A DNA stretch of 64,000 nucleotides from Semisulcospira habei (taxonomy: Eukaryota > Mollusca > Gastropoda > Semisulcospiridae): the NCBI GenBank assembly GCA_036245525.1, contig BTPG01000004.1, positions 47,322,823-47,386,822 of the forward strand. Reading direction: 5' to 3'. Position numbers and translations under genes: made by a program. Within the stretch, counting starts at the first letter, position 1. Each line of letters begins with the position of its first letter. The notes under the pieces are model-generated. The model saw only the letters and a list, made by a program, of their open reading frames with translations, was not told where the DNA came from and did no database searches. Of this stretch, positions 10,850-21,720 are shown one piece after another.

Positions 10850-11167
10850 TGGTTTGGTGTTAGTTCGGGTTTAACGTCCACTGCACCGAGGTGATCATGG
10901 ACGGCCCTGACGGGCGGGTTATGGGGGACAGGGAAATCTATTGTCTATGGAGTACGACCTGAACACTGATCAACTCAGGCGCACTCCAACTGTGCCACTT
11001 TGATTTACCAGGACCTTTCAACGGACATGCTATTGAACAAATCCGCTTTTTTCCCCTGGATTGTGAGTCCAGCTACCGGGGCCGGGACGGGATTCGAACC
11101 CACGACCCGGCGATTCCCTTCGCTCTCCTGCTCCGACGTTTAACCGCCTGAGCTATTTCGGACTCTA
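10850..11167 (-). mobile_element. SINE-B (tRNA-derived), 9-bp TSD
   Basis: Reverse complement of the 44,125-44,445 SINE. The tRNA-like head (TAGCTCAGGCGG..., B box GGTTCGAATCC) lies at its right side. Flanks AAAGAACAC at 10,841-10,849 and 11,168-11,176 are a likely target duplication. Confidence 0.88.
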
Positions 11168-11187
11168 AAAGAACACAGAACTAACAA

Positions 11188-11276
11188 GGGACTTAAATCC
11201 TCAGTCATGAGTCCCCGTGACTCGGCGGGGGGTGGGGGGGGGGGGTGGTGCATGAGGATTTATGTCTCTAGCAGAT
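11188..11276. repeat. Hairpin HP-D with expanded poly-G loop
   Basis: ACTTAAATCCTCA...TGAG pairs with TGAGGATTTATGTCTCTAG. The centre has expanded into a G-rich tract. Confidence 0.6.
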
Positions 11277-11339
11277 GGGTAGCCTCCCCTTCCCCGGCAG
11301 TTATTAACCAACAACCCCAGGGCCCAAATTTTGGAGGTG

Positions 11340-11510
11340 TCACCTAATTACTATGTGCCAGTTGCAGGGGATGGATTGACCATGATAATTCAAGGGTAGT
11401 GCCAGATTAGCTTAACTGGCACCACTGATCAGGCGCTAACCTTTTTATATGGCACTTACATTGCGGAATTATCACGATCGATCCATTTCCTGTGGTGTGT
11501 CGGAGCTAGA
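11340..11510. repeat. Hairpin MITE HP-A, degenerate
   Basis: Left arm GACCATGATAATTCAAGGGT is intact. The right arm is rearranged (AACTGGCACCACTGATCAGG) before ATCGATCCATTTCCTG. Confidence 0.7.
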
Positions 11511-11759
11511 TGATAGAACACTCAGCTTGATTTGGTAAACATCTAGATCCACTCACAAAAGGCAGAGATGCACAATGTTGAGGCCTAGCGGCTGCAGGGT
11601 CTTACGTATATGTATGCCTGTTGCAGAAGGATACTGTATTGGCACACAGACGCCGGTGTGGTGCGGCCGCAGTGTTGATTTCACTTTGAACTTGAGAGAC
11701 GAAAGCGAGACACAGTACTGAATCAAGTTTTTCGCTTCCAGCTTTAGCCAGGCCAAGGA

Positions 11760-11994
11760 GACGATTTGCCCACCCCCCTCCTTCCGTTGTTTGATATTTT
11801 GGCGAGTGATGAGAGTCTTAACACACGCACTCTCCTTACCCCAACCCCTCCCCCGCTTTTCGATTTTTCGGCCCTTGGAAGCAAGGTCTAGCATCGTGGA
11901 GGCCTTTTGTATCAGGTTGAAGGTCCGAAACACTGAAAAAGTTGGACACCCCCCTCCCCCCCCCCCCCCCCGAGGTAACTGATCCGCCCCTGAG
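11760..11994 (+). mobile_element. hAT-type MITE, right part
   Basis: GATATTTTGGCGAGTGATGA, TTTTCGATTTTTCGGCCC, AAGGTCTAGC and TTTTGTATCAGGTTGAAGGT lead to the terminus GAGGTAACTGATCCGCCCCTG. All of these occur in the complete copy at 42,374-42,759. Confidence 0.75.
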
Positions 11995-12097
11995 TTCCGA
12001 CAGCGCAGTGGTCAAAGTGCCGACCCTACTTTGCGCCTGAAGCTAGGGCGCTACCTTTAAGCAAATCATTGTATCAGTCTCGCTTACGTCCAGATCC

Positions 12098-12187
12098 CCA
12101 ATGCGCAAAAGGCGATCGGGCCGATGTCAGCCCGCGCACAGCCGTGCGCTGGCCTATGTCGGCCCGATGGCCTTTTGCGGCATTGGG
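12098..12187. repeat. Hairpin MITE HP-C
   Basis: Arms CAATGCGCAAAAGGCGATCG and its near-complement ending GGCCTTTTGCGGCATTGG fold around GCGCACAGCCGTGCGC. First of about a dozen copies; repeated peptides such as RARPCAG are shadows of it. Confidence 0.88.
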
Positions 12188-12582
12188 TCTGTATCAGAGT
12201 TCTGTTGTACTGACTTTAACACTGAGATACGACAGTGAAAGGGGCACCAATGATCGACACGCTGACCTATATTGTATGACTTAACACGGACTCTAAAGAA
12301 TTCTTATCCAATGTGCAAGACATTTAAAAAAAAAAAAAAAAAAAAAAAAAACCCAAACAGTGCTGTGGTACACACACAACGTTCAGAAGTGATGCGTTCC
12401 GGGGAAAGCTTTGTCTGTAACTGAGTTAGTCAATATTCCCCTCTTCAAGTTATGTAATTATGTCAAGTTACCATTTCGAAGGTGACAGGAGAAATTCATT
12501 CCCGTAGTCAGGCTAGTAGCGGACTCGACGGATCAGTCAAGATCAGCCGGAGTGAATATTGACTGAATTTCGACTTGAGTAA

Positions 12583-12583
<1 letters not shown>

Positions 12584-12638
<55 letters not shown>
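12584..12638. repeat. (GT)n microsatellite
   Basis: About 27 GT units. A 24-base poly-A run lies at about 12,327-12,350. Confidence 0.96.
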
Positions 12639-12643
<5 letters not shown>

Positions 12644-12954
12644 CTGTTAAGTTTTGAAACGGCTGGTCAGTGACAATCGAAGCAAATATGTTTTGAGAAT
12701 CGTAGAATCGTAGGAATTCCGAGTGTATTGTGTAGTTTTGTGTAGGATAATCTATGACAACGCGATTCGACTTCATACTGGATTCTCCGGCAGCAATGAC
12801 CAACCTTCGTACTATTTACCCGTGGTCACAGTGCCGTTAGGACTGAGCCGCCCAAAAACGCAACGACTACTGAACCCGCGCCTGTGCCCATCAAAACACA
12901 AAATGTATGGTCGAGTGACTGGCCCGACTGTCTATTGAGTCAGGGTGACAACAC

Positions 12955-13070
12955 AGCCATAGTAGTTCAAGGGTAGTGCCAGAGACACATTCTTCAGGCT
13001 TCTCTCCAGATTAGCTTGGTGCCTGATCAAGTTAATCTGGCGGCACTACTCTTGAATGACTGATCATGGT
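12955..13070. repeat. Hairpin MITE HP-A with insertion in one arm
   Basis: AGTTCAAGGGTAGTGCCAGA is split from its TTAGCTTGGTGCC half by about 30 extra bases. The right arm reads GGCGGCACTACTCTTGAAT. Confidence 0.75.
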
Positions 13071-13206
13071 CGAGTCACACTCCTGCTGTTGTGCGGCGTC
13101 AGTCGGGTCTAAATGGGTTTGTAGTGATGTTTCGTTTCCAACTCTAACGACTCTATCCGGGCAACAACGCACGAGAGCGAAGTCACGGCGGACAACCAGT
13201 TTGTTC

Positions 13207-13322
13207 CATAAGCACACTGAGACAACTCCAAACATCTCCAAGCTGCACAGATCCTCATGAGCGCTCAAGATGCTATATGTCTCTTCACGTTTGGAGTGCT
13301 TTTGTCTATGCTTATCATATGA
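13207..13322. repeat. Hairpin HP-E
   Basis: CATAAGCACACTGAGACAAC (left) pairs imperfectly with GTCTATGCTTATCATATG (right). Related to the hairpin at 58,138-58,231. Confidence 0.55.
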
Positions 13323-14268
13323 TTATGGAGCGGTGTTGTAGTCTATGCCGTTATAAGTAGTTGGTGCACTCCGCCAAACATTCCGTTCCCAAGAGGCGTA
13401 GACTGATCCTCATTTGCCTTCCAGGCTGGTGAGGTTCTATGATCTCGGTTGGAGATGCGGTTTGACTCAAGTGTTGTCTCTGCTTATGGCGCACACTGGT
13501 TATTCGCCATGATTTTGGCTCTCGTCAGTCGTTGTCGGAAATTGCTCGTAGGCAAACCGAGACCTCACGGCTATGATTAGCGACAGTCGTCGGGACGGTA
13601 CTGACATAAATGTACTTCAGTACAGGAATACCCTTCGGCTGTCTCGGCTGTCAGAGAGCTGTTGCTGTCAGGAAGAATTTAAAGGACGTCAAGTTAACTC
13701 ATTCGAGACTGACGTGCCGCTTCATAGCGACAAGGAACATCCCAACGAAGAAACACGCAGCTTAGAAAAGACAATGAACAACTGACGCAGTTCCGCTCCG
13801 GGATGTTCTGTACATAATTCAGTCTACGCGCCAGGCAGTCACGCACCTAATTTTAGTCTAGCCATATATGCGGCAGCTGTGTTACGGCGCGGAGAGCTAT
13901 TGATTTCAGTCAGACATTGAAACTGAGATACACCAATCAGACAGTGACAACAACAGTGCCACGGACGGCAGCTCACTATTACACAGGGACGTAGCGGGCA
14001 TGAGAAAAGTAGTCCGGCGGTTACCAGAGAAAGTCGAAAGTTTTAAAACTATTTGAGGGACGATGGCGACCAGAAGCTTATTTATTGATGCTAAAATATG
14101 TGAACTCTATTTTAAAGAAACAACATTCACATCCAAAGACAGACTTACCTATGATATGCTGGCTTGAAATCAAGAATTGGGAAATGTCACAATTGTTTAA
14201 ATCATTCAAGTGGTCATGGGTAAACCAATCAATACAAACTGACTCGCCTTTCTGTAGTTAAAAGCCGA

Positions 14269-14930
14269 TCACAACATGTCAGAGTTGAAGATCGTTTGTT
14301 GTAGATGAGACTTGCAAAACAAAATTAATGAAGAGATATAATCCATGAAGAAATGTTCATCACAAAAGCTTTGCATCTCCTGAGTCAACGTTGACGCAGA
14401 CGTCAGTTTGTGTTGCACGGGATTTTTGAACCACATGGGTTCTTCGGACACAATCCAGCTCAGCGGAAAATGTCCCCAAAACTGTTTGCCTGCGTGCTGC
14501 AGAAGCCACAATGTTGTTGGCAACACGAATTAAGTTGAGAGAGTCAGTTTTAGACTTGTAGACGTGAAGTACCATTAAATGGTTCAATCGAGCCTCGTGC
14601 ATGTGGGATCTGAGGTAGGTCAGTTTTAAGGCGTCTCCTAGCACTAAACGCCCGACTGCTCACTGGTGGCATTGGTTGCTGGTATGACCAGGATTTTGAG
14701 GAGAGTAGCGACCTGTGAAAGATGAGAGACCTGGGCGGCTTTGACAGCGACTTGAAATACTTCACAATATCTGTCAAGAGGATGTCATTGTCGGGGTGTA
14801 CTGTCACGTAGTTTTCACCTGGATGGCTAAGGTCTGGAGTTGCGTTTTCAAGTTGGTGATCAGGAAAGTAAAGGCTTGAAATTTCAGCCAATTCTTCGTC
14901 ACAATGTCCACCACATGCACCTTTCAAAAG
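14269..14930 (-). pseudogene. hAT transposase C-terminal region
   Basis: Overlapping minus-strand frames show, in order, LLTDIVKYFKSLSKPPRS, a region matching the conserved RAFSA.RRLKT motif, then LTYLRSHMHEARLNHLMVLH. This is the Dimer_Tnp_hAT C-terminal signature of hAT transposases and their ZMYM-like domesticated relatives. The frame changes near 14,640 inside the RRLK-TYLRS motif, so the copy is broken. The N-terminal zinc finger and catalytic RNase H-like core are absent. It lies within the 16-bp TIRs, so this is transposon debris and not a domesticated gene. Confidence 0.8.
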
Positions 14931-15104
14931 AACCTGCTCTAGGGTTGCCGCATAAAATCAGACTGTGCAAAACGCTCTTTCAGGCACGAGGTTAGAACTG
15001 ACATCGATTGCCTCAAAGTATATTGCTCTGAAACGATCCTCAGTCCACACAGCCTGGGAAATTGTGACTTGACTGGGAATCTCCAACTTCAAACCTAAGA
15101 GGAA

Positions 15105-15139
15105 CTCTCTCTCTCTCTCTCTTTTTTTTTTTTTTTTGG
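15105..15139. repeat. (CT)n plus poly-T tract inside the hAT element
   Basis: CT repeats followed by about 17 T. Confidence 0.9.
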
Positions 15140-15440
15140 TCCAAAAAGTACTACGGCGGTCGCCGGAGCGCCGGGGTGGCCCGCTACGTCCCTGTTACAC
15201 TGTACTACGAGTGGTCAACAGAAGAAGGGTCAAGTCGTGACCTCTAGCACCTAAGTGTTATCTTGGGTCCCGAGTGCGTTCGCTGACTGACAAACTGGCG
15301 TCAGCCGAATGTTTATATCGGAAAGCAAGTGTCCGATTGGCGTCGCTTACAACTGAGCTGCCCGTTTTGACTTGGCATGTGCAAGCCACTTAGTCCAGCG
15401 CAGGTCACAAGAGAACTGACAAGTATGACACCTTGTGGCA

Positions 15441-15830
15441 CTTAAAGGTCCTGGTTCAGCAATTAGTCAGTTGAGGACAGCGAAAAAAAATTTCGAAGTC
15501 CCTACCTGACTTGAAGTGCAACCCTGACAGGGCCTCATCAGATGGGATCCCCGAACATTCACGTTACTATAGCTGCTGTAGAGTGTCAGACGTCCTTGAC
15601 GGCTGTCACAGTTCATGCAAACAGGTATACGCCACTCAGCTGCCAAAGGTCACTTCCAGTTGCATCTGTACGTACACGGTAACACCCACAATTCTCGTGC
15701 AACAACAACGAAAGATGACTATCCAACTTTCACTTCTGGGCCGGTACTGGGAAGCACTGAGCGACGTACACAGCGTCCAAAAATGGCCCAGGGAATGGTG
15801 ACATGCTATATCGTGGTCTTCTCATTTCTT
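15441..15830 (+). repeat. ~390-bp repeat, left arm of a 7.4-kb inverted pair
   Basis: Reverse complement of 22,460-22,865 with moderate divergence. Shared blocks include TCAGCAATTAGTCAGT, GAGTGTCAGACGTCCTTGAC, GGCTGTCACAGTTCA, AGGTCACTTCCAGTTGCATC and TGGTCTTCTCA. A frame (VSDVLDGCHSS...QLPKVTSSCIC) is partly conserved between arms, but whether it is coding is unclear. Confidence 0.8.
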
Positions 15831-16141
15831 ATGTCCTCGCATTTATCCAAAACAAGGTTTCCTCGAAAGCGTTTGCAAACAACAAGTCTTTATGGTAGTC
15901 GCCATTTTTACGAAGGGAAGCTACTAGATAATGTTTGTGTAAGGGACAGCACTCCCGTGCTAAGCAACGCGCAAACGCCCACCTCAAAACGATTTTATTT
16001 TTCACAAAAAAAAGCCTGGGAGATAATTTACAGGTCATCATGCAACAATGTGATGTGCATGGGTGACAGTGCGAGAATATGAAATGAATGTAAACGGGAC
16101 ATAAATATGCCCCATAAATCCATGGCCAGCAAGCGATATAC

Positions 16142-16183
16142 ATTCCCATGAGCTCCTGCGGATGCAGGAGCTCATGAGAATGT
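16142..16183. repeat. Perfect short palindrome
   Basis: CATGAGCTCCTGC and GCAGGAGCTCATG around GGAT, extended by CATTCC/GAATG. Confidence 0.9.
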
Positions 16184-16442
16184 ATGACGTTTGCATTTGG
16201 AACAGGCTGGCTGAAGGCCTGTTCTGTCTGAACCAAACAGCTGAAATTCAGCTTTTCGGGATTTTGAAAAGCTGAATCAGCTTCTAGGAGTGAAGACGGT
16301 CACCCATTGATGTGATTGTGCCTGTTCGTGTGTGTTACACGGACATAAAATTTGATTCCATTATAAGAATCTAAGCACTAGGTAATATTTTGCTTTGTCG
16401 TTTACTTCTCATCTTGTTTTTTGTTTTTTTGTATCACAAAAG

Positions 16443-16612
16443 ATAATTACCGTCTGCAAACTTGATGAGTTCAGTGATAATATTTTCTCCCCAGACCAAC
16501 TGCTGTCTATGCACACGCAATGCACCCTGCCCAATGCATACCTCATGCAGGTGCCTGACAGCAAACACCGATACACCAACTACAAGCTAAAGGGTGCACG
16601 AGCAAACGAGAG
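16443..16612 (+). CDS. Candidate exon, unknown protein
   Basis: A T-rich tract and an AG lead into an open frame beginning IITVCKLDEFSDNIFSPDQL and ending KLKGARANER, followed by a GC-type donor (AG|GCAAGT). Codon use and composition look coding. I do not recognise the domain. It could belong with the plus-strand blocks at 18,148 and 18,630, but intron phases do not join directly, so an exon is missing or the locus is broken. Confidence 0.4.
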
Positions 16613-16789
16613 GCAAGTTTCAAAATAATTAGATACAGGGCCGCAGCAGATGGTTCCGGCCTTCGCCATACCAATAATGTATACATTTTTTTGACAAGAC
16701 CATATAATTATGTCTGTTTATGCCCTCGACCCAAATTAATTTAAATGTTACTAATTTTTCCATTTTTGGGGGGTTGTGCGAATTCTTCC

Positions 16790-16811
16790 CCCCCCCCCCC
16801 CCCCCCCCCCT
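16790..16811. repeat. Poly-C run
   Basis: About 22 C. Confidence 0.95.
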
Positions 16812-17311
16812 GCCCGATTGACTTTAGGAAGCAGATGAAAGCAAGCTGGCATCATGCAGGCATGCACCCCTTCGGCTGGAGCATTAGGTTTCTTTCACCT
16901 CGTGCTATGGTTATGAGATATGAAATAAATGTTAGGAAACAGATATATATATATATATTATGTAATTGGTATTCTAACCACAATATATTTCATTCATAGT
17001 TTATCTATGTTTGCACTGACAGCAAACCATGTGGGATTTATTTCTGATTACTCCATATAGCAATGTTCTCTATCAGAAAACTGAAATGACTCAACCCGCA
17101 AAAATAAATATCAAGGAAATATATCAGTTCACAACAGCAAGAGGTATATCTCACTTGATCTTCATTTTGTGACAAAAACATTGTTTTCAAATACACTTCA
17201 ACGTATGGCTTATTTGTTTATATCTGTACTGAGTGAAACTGTTAAAAATGCCTTTCATTGTGAGGCTTCTCTTATGAGTTTACCAAAATCGTCAAGTACA
17301 TCAATAAGTGT

Positions 17312-17410
17312 CTCTTGGCTTGACTTCACGAACGAAGATTCTATAGGGCTTGCCCACGTCGTCTGCAGGCATTTTCGTGGCTGCGGAGGCCAATCCGGGA
17401 CAGGCAGGTT
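17312..17410 (-). mobile_element. LINE family 1, 99-bp 3' fragment with 15-bp TSD
   Basis: Begins CTCTTGGCTTGACTTCACGA and matches the 3' end of the LINE at 859. Flanks TACATCAATAAGTGT at 17,297-17,311 and 17,411-17,425 are identical, so this is a separate, extremely 5'-truncated insertion. Confidence 0.93.
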
Positions 17411-17597
17411 TACATCAATAAGTGTATACATAAATAAAACACAATTACCATGATTGTCATAATTCCTAAAAATACAGCTGATTTTTTTTATGAAATGAGT
17501 ATGTCTATCCTCAACAAGACCAAGTAGTCTATGTACCCTACAGAACCACATAGTCCAGATCAAAATGGTGACTGCGAAGCGTGTGTAATGCAGAGAC

Positions 17598-17735
17598 GAA
17601 CTCAACGAAAAAAAGAAAGACGCTTAGAAAAGACAGCCACAACACAATTTTATTCATATTATCTAGTAATAAATTGTGTTGTAACTGTCATTTCTAAGCA
17701 ACGTTCTTTCCTCATAGGGTTCTTCTCTACAGAAC
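17598..17735. repeat. Hairpin HP-F
   Basis: GAACTCAACGAAAAAAAGAA...CAACACAATTT pairs with AAATTGTGTTGTAACTGTCA...GGGTTCTTCTC. Cleaner copy at 37,503-37,623. Confidence 0.75.
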
Positions 17736-17977
17736 AACATACATGTGCACTTTTACTTCCTGCACCATATATAACTGTAATAATACATGAGGCAAAAACA
17801 CAAACAGAACAGAGACAACCATTTTAATTATAAAGAAACAATTTCAGTGATGTCATTGAATTATATGCATGGTATATTTTGCTTATGATGCTGTCATTCA
17901 AACTTGGTCACTGTGTTTTGGTAAGTGAGGGAGAGGGGGGGGGGGGGGCTGGAGGGGGCGGGTACACATGCAGGCAT

Positions 17978-17981
<4 letters not shown>

Positions 17982-18033
<52 letters not shown>

Positions 18034-18041
18034 ATATATAT
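17982..18041. repeat. (AT)n microsatellite
   Basis: About 30 AT units with one interruption. Confidence 0.95.
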
Positions 18042-18147
18042 ACCGCAACGATTTCCTAATGTAATGTTACATATGGCAATATAGTTCTATCATCATATGC
18101 TAAATTTTGCTATCCACCAAAATGCTAATATTGCCATGATTCCACAG

Positions 18148-18337
18148 CAGACAGACAGCCTTCATGGACAGGTCCAACCAGTGAAGAGACAACAGACTGG
18201 CCAGTGTCAAACATGTCACCAAACTGCAGAGGCGTTAGCAGCAATGTCACACAGAAACTTTGGAACAGCAAACAGCCTGATGCAGTGCAGTGTGCCCCAA
18301 CTTGCTCTCAGCAGGCAGCTGCAAGACAAGAACAAAG
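18148..18337 (+). CDS. Candidate exon, unknown protein
   Basis: Acceptor TGATTCCACAG and donor AAG|GTCAGT bound a 190-nt open frame beginning QTDSLHGQVQPVKRQQTGQC. A CQTCH pair of cysteines is visible but no complete zinc finger. Function unknown. Confidence 0.4.
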
Positions 18338-18629
18338 GTCAGTTAGTACATGTGAAGATGTACTGCAAACACTGTTCTAGATGAGTTTACTTGGCTACCG
18401 GGTATCAGCCAGTATAATCTACTCAACATGAAACCAACCGTAATGAATCAATCACAGCCAGTGTAATCAATAAACTCCATACAAGACAGATTTGCAAAAT
18501 AACTTTTACAAACAATTTCTTTGTCTCGGTGATGGTCAAACGATTTATACAGTTTTGTTCTAATAATAAAAGACATTGTAGCTTTGCAATGCTGCTTGGT
18601 AACATGATATTATATGAATATGTTTTCAG

Positions 18630-18950
18630 GCCAACATAACCAACTTTTCCCTGGGGGAGACTAAAGATGCACTCAACCGATGAGCAGCCCCTGGTGACCA
18701 TATCGAATGTGGGAGTAGAGGCGACACCTTATCAGCGCGTGACCAGTGAAGACAATCCGGCCTACTGTTTGTGTGGGAATCATCTAATAATAATGGACAA
18801 CAAGAACTACTGAATTTGATCCAGCTGATCGAGTTAACAGAAGAACCAACTTTTCTAGATATTTGTAAGAAGCAGACCGAAGTCAAATTTTGCAGCGTCA
18901 AAAATTATAGCATCACATTTGCAAATAAAATTCCCACATTATAATAGCAA
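18630..18950 (+). pseudogene. Coding-like block with frame changes
   Basis: After a TGTTTTCAG acceptor the plus strand reads ANITNFSLGETKDALNR, then in another frame STDEQPLVTISNVGVEATPY, then ESSNNNGQQELLNLIQLIEL continuing to TEEPTFLDICKK. All three stretches look protein-like but lie in different frames, which suggests a decayed gene or small introns I cannot resolve. Confidence 0.35.
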
Positions 18951-19145
18951 TCAAACATCACCAACACTCTACATACAGATTTTTTTCAGTTGTGGCATGA
19001 GAGCCATATGGGGCTTGGCAACAGCAAACACTGTTGCTCTTGTCAGGTGGCCATAATCAGATGGCAGTTTCTAAGCCCCAATCTAAACTACCTGAGGGCA
19101 CTATCTGGTTGTGTATGTGTGTGAAACCAACCTCCAAGTCTTTAC

Positions 19146-19269
19146 TTCTGCTGAAAAACCACATCCACTCGTCGCTCAATCTTGTCATCTGTACTGCGTA
19201 GGTAATGTAACAAACTGGAGAGCTTCTCATCAGTGAGGCATTGGGGATACAAGGCCACGGAGCACATTC
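19146..19269 (-). CDS. Candidate minus-strand exon
   Basis: Acceptor TTTTTTCTCATCAAG and donor AA|GTAAAG bound a frame reading MCSVALYPQCLTDEKLSSLL then HYLRSTDDKIERRVDVVFQQ. A second frame is also open, and only that one matches the phase of the upstream exon, so the true frame is ambiguous. Confidence 0.4.
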
Positions 19270-19777
19270 CTTGATGAGAAAAAAACAGAATGAAGAGAAC
19301 ATTTTCATTAACTTTTAAAATTTACTTTCTGTCATGGAGATTGTTTACATCTGTTTGTACAAGTAGTTGGGACATGAATAAATGGACACATGCATGTAAT
19401 ATATACTCCATATTGTGCACTTTGTACTCTCTATACAAGAAAGTATTAAAGTTGAATGTAAAAGCAAAATGTTGGACATTTTTTGTTTTCAATATATTTG
19501 GACATTCTTCTTCATAAATTGCATACATGTCTGCTTTCATTTTTCATCCTTGTTATAACTACATACTGTAAACAGTGCACATGAACAGGAATTCTGCACC
19601 TGACTTGCCATAAGAAAGAATTAGTTTTCATGGTCAGTGTCACAATCCTAAATAGTATATTTCTACAAATACATGTACTGTAATGATACTGAAAATGACA
19701 TGTACAATACTGCACTTGTACCAGAAATTGCACAAGTGTGTAACATACATGTACTATGCATATTTCTGCTGTGCTAC

Positions 19778-19948
19778 CTGGTATGCCACAGAGTGCCTGT
19801 TGCTAATCTTGGTATACTGCTTGCATACTTGGTGGTTGAAGTCAAGGATGGTAAGCCTGTTGCGCATTGTGTAGCCTTTGTAGCCAATGAAAGTTTTTGG
19901 GGGGGCCATTTCATTTTCAGCCACATAGATATTATTATATCCCCTTGA
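19778..19948 (-). CDS. Candidate exon of a DDE-transposase-like uncharacterised protein
   Basis: A 171-nt block, phase 0 at both ends, between acceptor GTGTTAG and donor CAG|GTAGCA. It reads SRGYNNIYVAENEMAPPKTF then IGYKGYTMRNRLTILDFNHQ. The pattern APK..FxYxGYxxRxxLxxLDxN resembles, from memory, the conserved tail of a widespread animal family of uncharacterised, often THAP-linked, DDE-like proteins. That family link is inference and should be tested by a profile search. Confidence 0.5.
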
Positions 19949-20030
19949 CTAACACTCAAAACACTCAATGATGAGACTGAAACATATCTAAACTCTAAGT
20001 CAAAATAAGTGCATAAATAAGACATGATAC

Positions 20031-20134
20031 CTTGATCATGCCTGGCAAGGACACTCGTAATGTGTGGTGATGGTTGATAACAGGCTTTATCCCTTGTTTC
20101 AAGTGGTGTTTAGCCTTTGGCAGCAGCAAAGAAA
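20031..20134 (-). CDS. Candidate exon upstream of 19,778
   Basis: Acceptor CTGTTTTCAG and donor AAG|GTATCA bound a frame ending KQGIKPVINHHHTLRVSLPG then MIK in phase 0, which joins the next exon in frame across an ~82-bp intron. An alternative acceptor at 20,114 (TGCCAAAG) would also give phase 0. Confidence 0.45.
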
Positions 20135-20781
20135 CTGAAAACAGATGGCCAATATAATAGATAAAGCAAAACCTGAAAGTAAAAAAAGCACAAAAGTGAA
20201 AATGTACCAGCAGCAGTTTATACTGAGTAGGTTATTTCGATGACAGGACAGTTTCGTGTGTTTTTGTTCTGCATACACTCAAGGATATAATCCTCCATGT
20301 AAACACACAGCTCAACTCAAACCTTTTATGCAATTCGCTTGCCTTTGTGCCACACATCAAAGTAATGATCCAGATTTTTCAGTGGCTGCGATCAAGTCAG
20401 TAATAATATACAAATCTATTTCATACTGGAAAAAAGATACATGCATTACAGAGTGGCAAACTGACCGGTAGCTAGCACTAGCTGTTATGAAGACTTGGGA
20501 GAAAAACCACCATGGCACCATGATAATAATGTTTACTGTCAACTTGTAAATATACTTACAGTGTGGAGGTAGCAGTCATATGTAAATCATAACTTAGTGT
20601 TGTGACAGCAATATTTCCAGGACACTATAAGCTACTTTATGTGTGATGCGATAACACTTTTACAAACAAAAATGATTTTGTGCAAGCGCACGGGTGTACC
20701 ATACTTCAAAATCAAATGCCACCAAACTGATAATTACCTGAAAGTAGCAGGAGATTACAGTAGAACTCTGTCGGTGACAAC

Positions 20782-20913
20782 TTATCGGACAGGTCTTGCT
20801 GTCTTCAGAAACTCGATGCCATGCTGTGCATTCACCAGTTTCAAGTCACCTGACCTTGTGACAGCCCTGCTGTCTAGAAACAAACCATAAACACAGTAAT
20901 GGATGGACAAAAC
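20782..20913 (-). CDS. Candidate exon with stop codon
   Basis: A strong acceptor (TTCTTTTTCAACAG) leads into VLSIHYCVYGLFLDSRAVTR, then SGDLKLVNAQHGIEFLKTAR and PVR-stop. Phase 0 matches the donor at 21,643. The stop means it is terminal, alternatively spliced, or the locus is broken. Confidence 0.35.
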   Translation of the reverse strand, partial: VLSIHYCVYGLFLDSRAVTRSGDLKLVNAQHGIEFLKTARPVR

Positions 20914-21569
20914 CTGTTGAAAAAGAAATAAATACAGAAAATAGGCATGTGTGCACATACGCATGTGCGTGTGGCTTTCTAAAAATGGCTTAGTCACAAA
21001 ATAGCAGCACATTTGAGTGTTATGATATGGAGCAATATATACATACATGTATTTACATGATTCACAGAAAAACTAGCAATAAAATATTTTGGTATACAAG
21101 AATGATATTATAAGTTTTTGTCACTCATATTTCTCCTGTTTATAAGCTTGTGGTTTCAGGAAAATATGAGAAATACATTGTATCAGTGGCAAGCCAACTT
21201 ACAATAGACCACTTATATACCTGATTGTGAGTTTCATAATGAATTATGCACATACATGTATTGCTCTATTTCATCACACTGAAATGTGCTGTTATTTTGT
21301 GAACAAATATATTTTAGGTTGATTATAGTGGTATATTTTATCCTTACCTAGACCTGTTGATTATATTCTCATCCAGACAATTGCTGATGTTGTTTTCATA
21401 CAGCGAGCAGCTGTACATTTGTTTTCATTCAGACAGCTGAACATTTTGTCTGTGTTCAGACAACTGCAGGTATATTTTGTTTTTTATTCAGACAGCTGTA
21501 TATTTAATTCTATTCAGACAGCTGTATATTTTGTTCTAAATATAAGCCAGCTGTACATTTTGTCCCAAG

Positions 21570-21570
<1 letters not shown>

Positions 21571-21622
<52 letters not shown>
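21571..21622. repeat. (CA)n microsatellite
   Basis: About 26 CA units. Confidence 0.96.
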
Positions 21623-21624
<2 letters not shown>

Positions 21625-21642
21625 TTTAGGTTCACAACTTAC

Positions 21643-21720
21643 CTTGCCACTGCGATTATCTGTTATGTATTGTGATGAGATTGGGCGTTGTTCCATTACT
21701 GATGCACCTTCACTTTGTAC
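21643..21720 (-). CDS. Candidate minus-strand exon
   Basis: The frame LVQSEGASVMEQRPISSQYI then TDNRSGK ends at a strong donor AAG|GTAAGT. The 5' boundary is uncertain because an in-frame stop lies upstream near 21,755. Confidence 0.4.

Larger units (their letters stand above)
13984..15194 (-). mobile_element. Decayed hAT DNA transposon
   Basis: Terminal inverted repeats CAGGGACGTAGCGGGC (13,984-13,999) and GCCCGCTACGTCCCTG (15,179-15,194) are perfect over 16 bp and flanked by TTACA on both sides. The interior holds hAT transposase C-terminal relics on the minus strand. An 8-bp target duplication is not exact. Confidence 0.82.
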
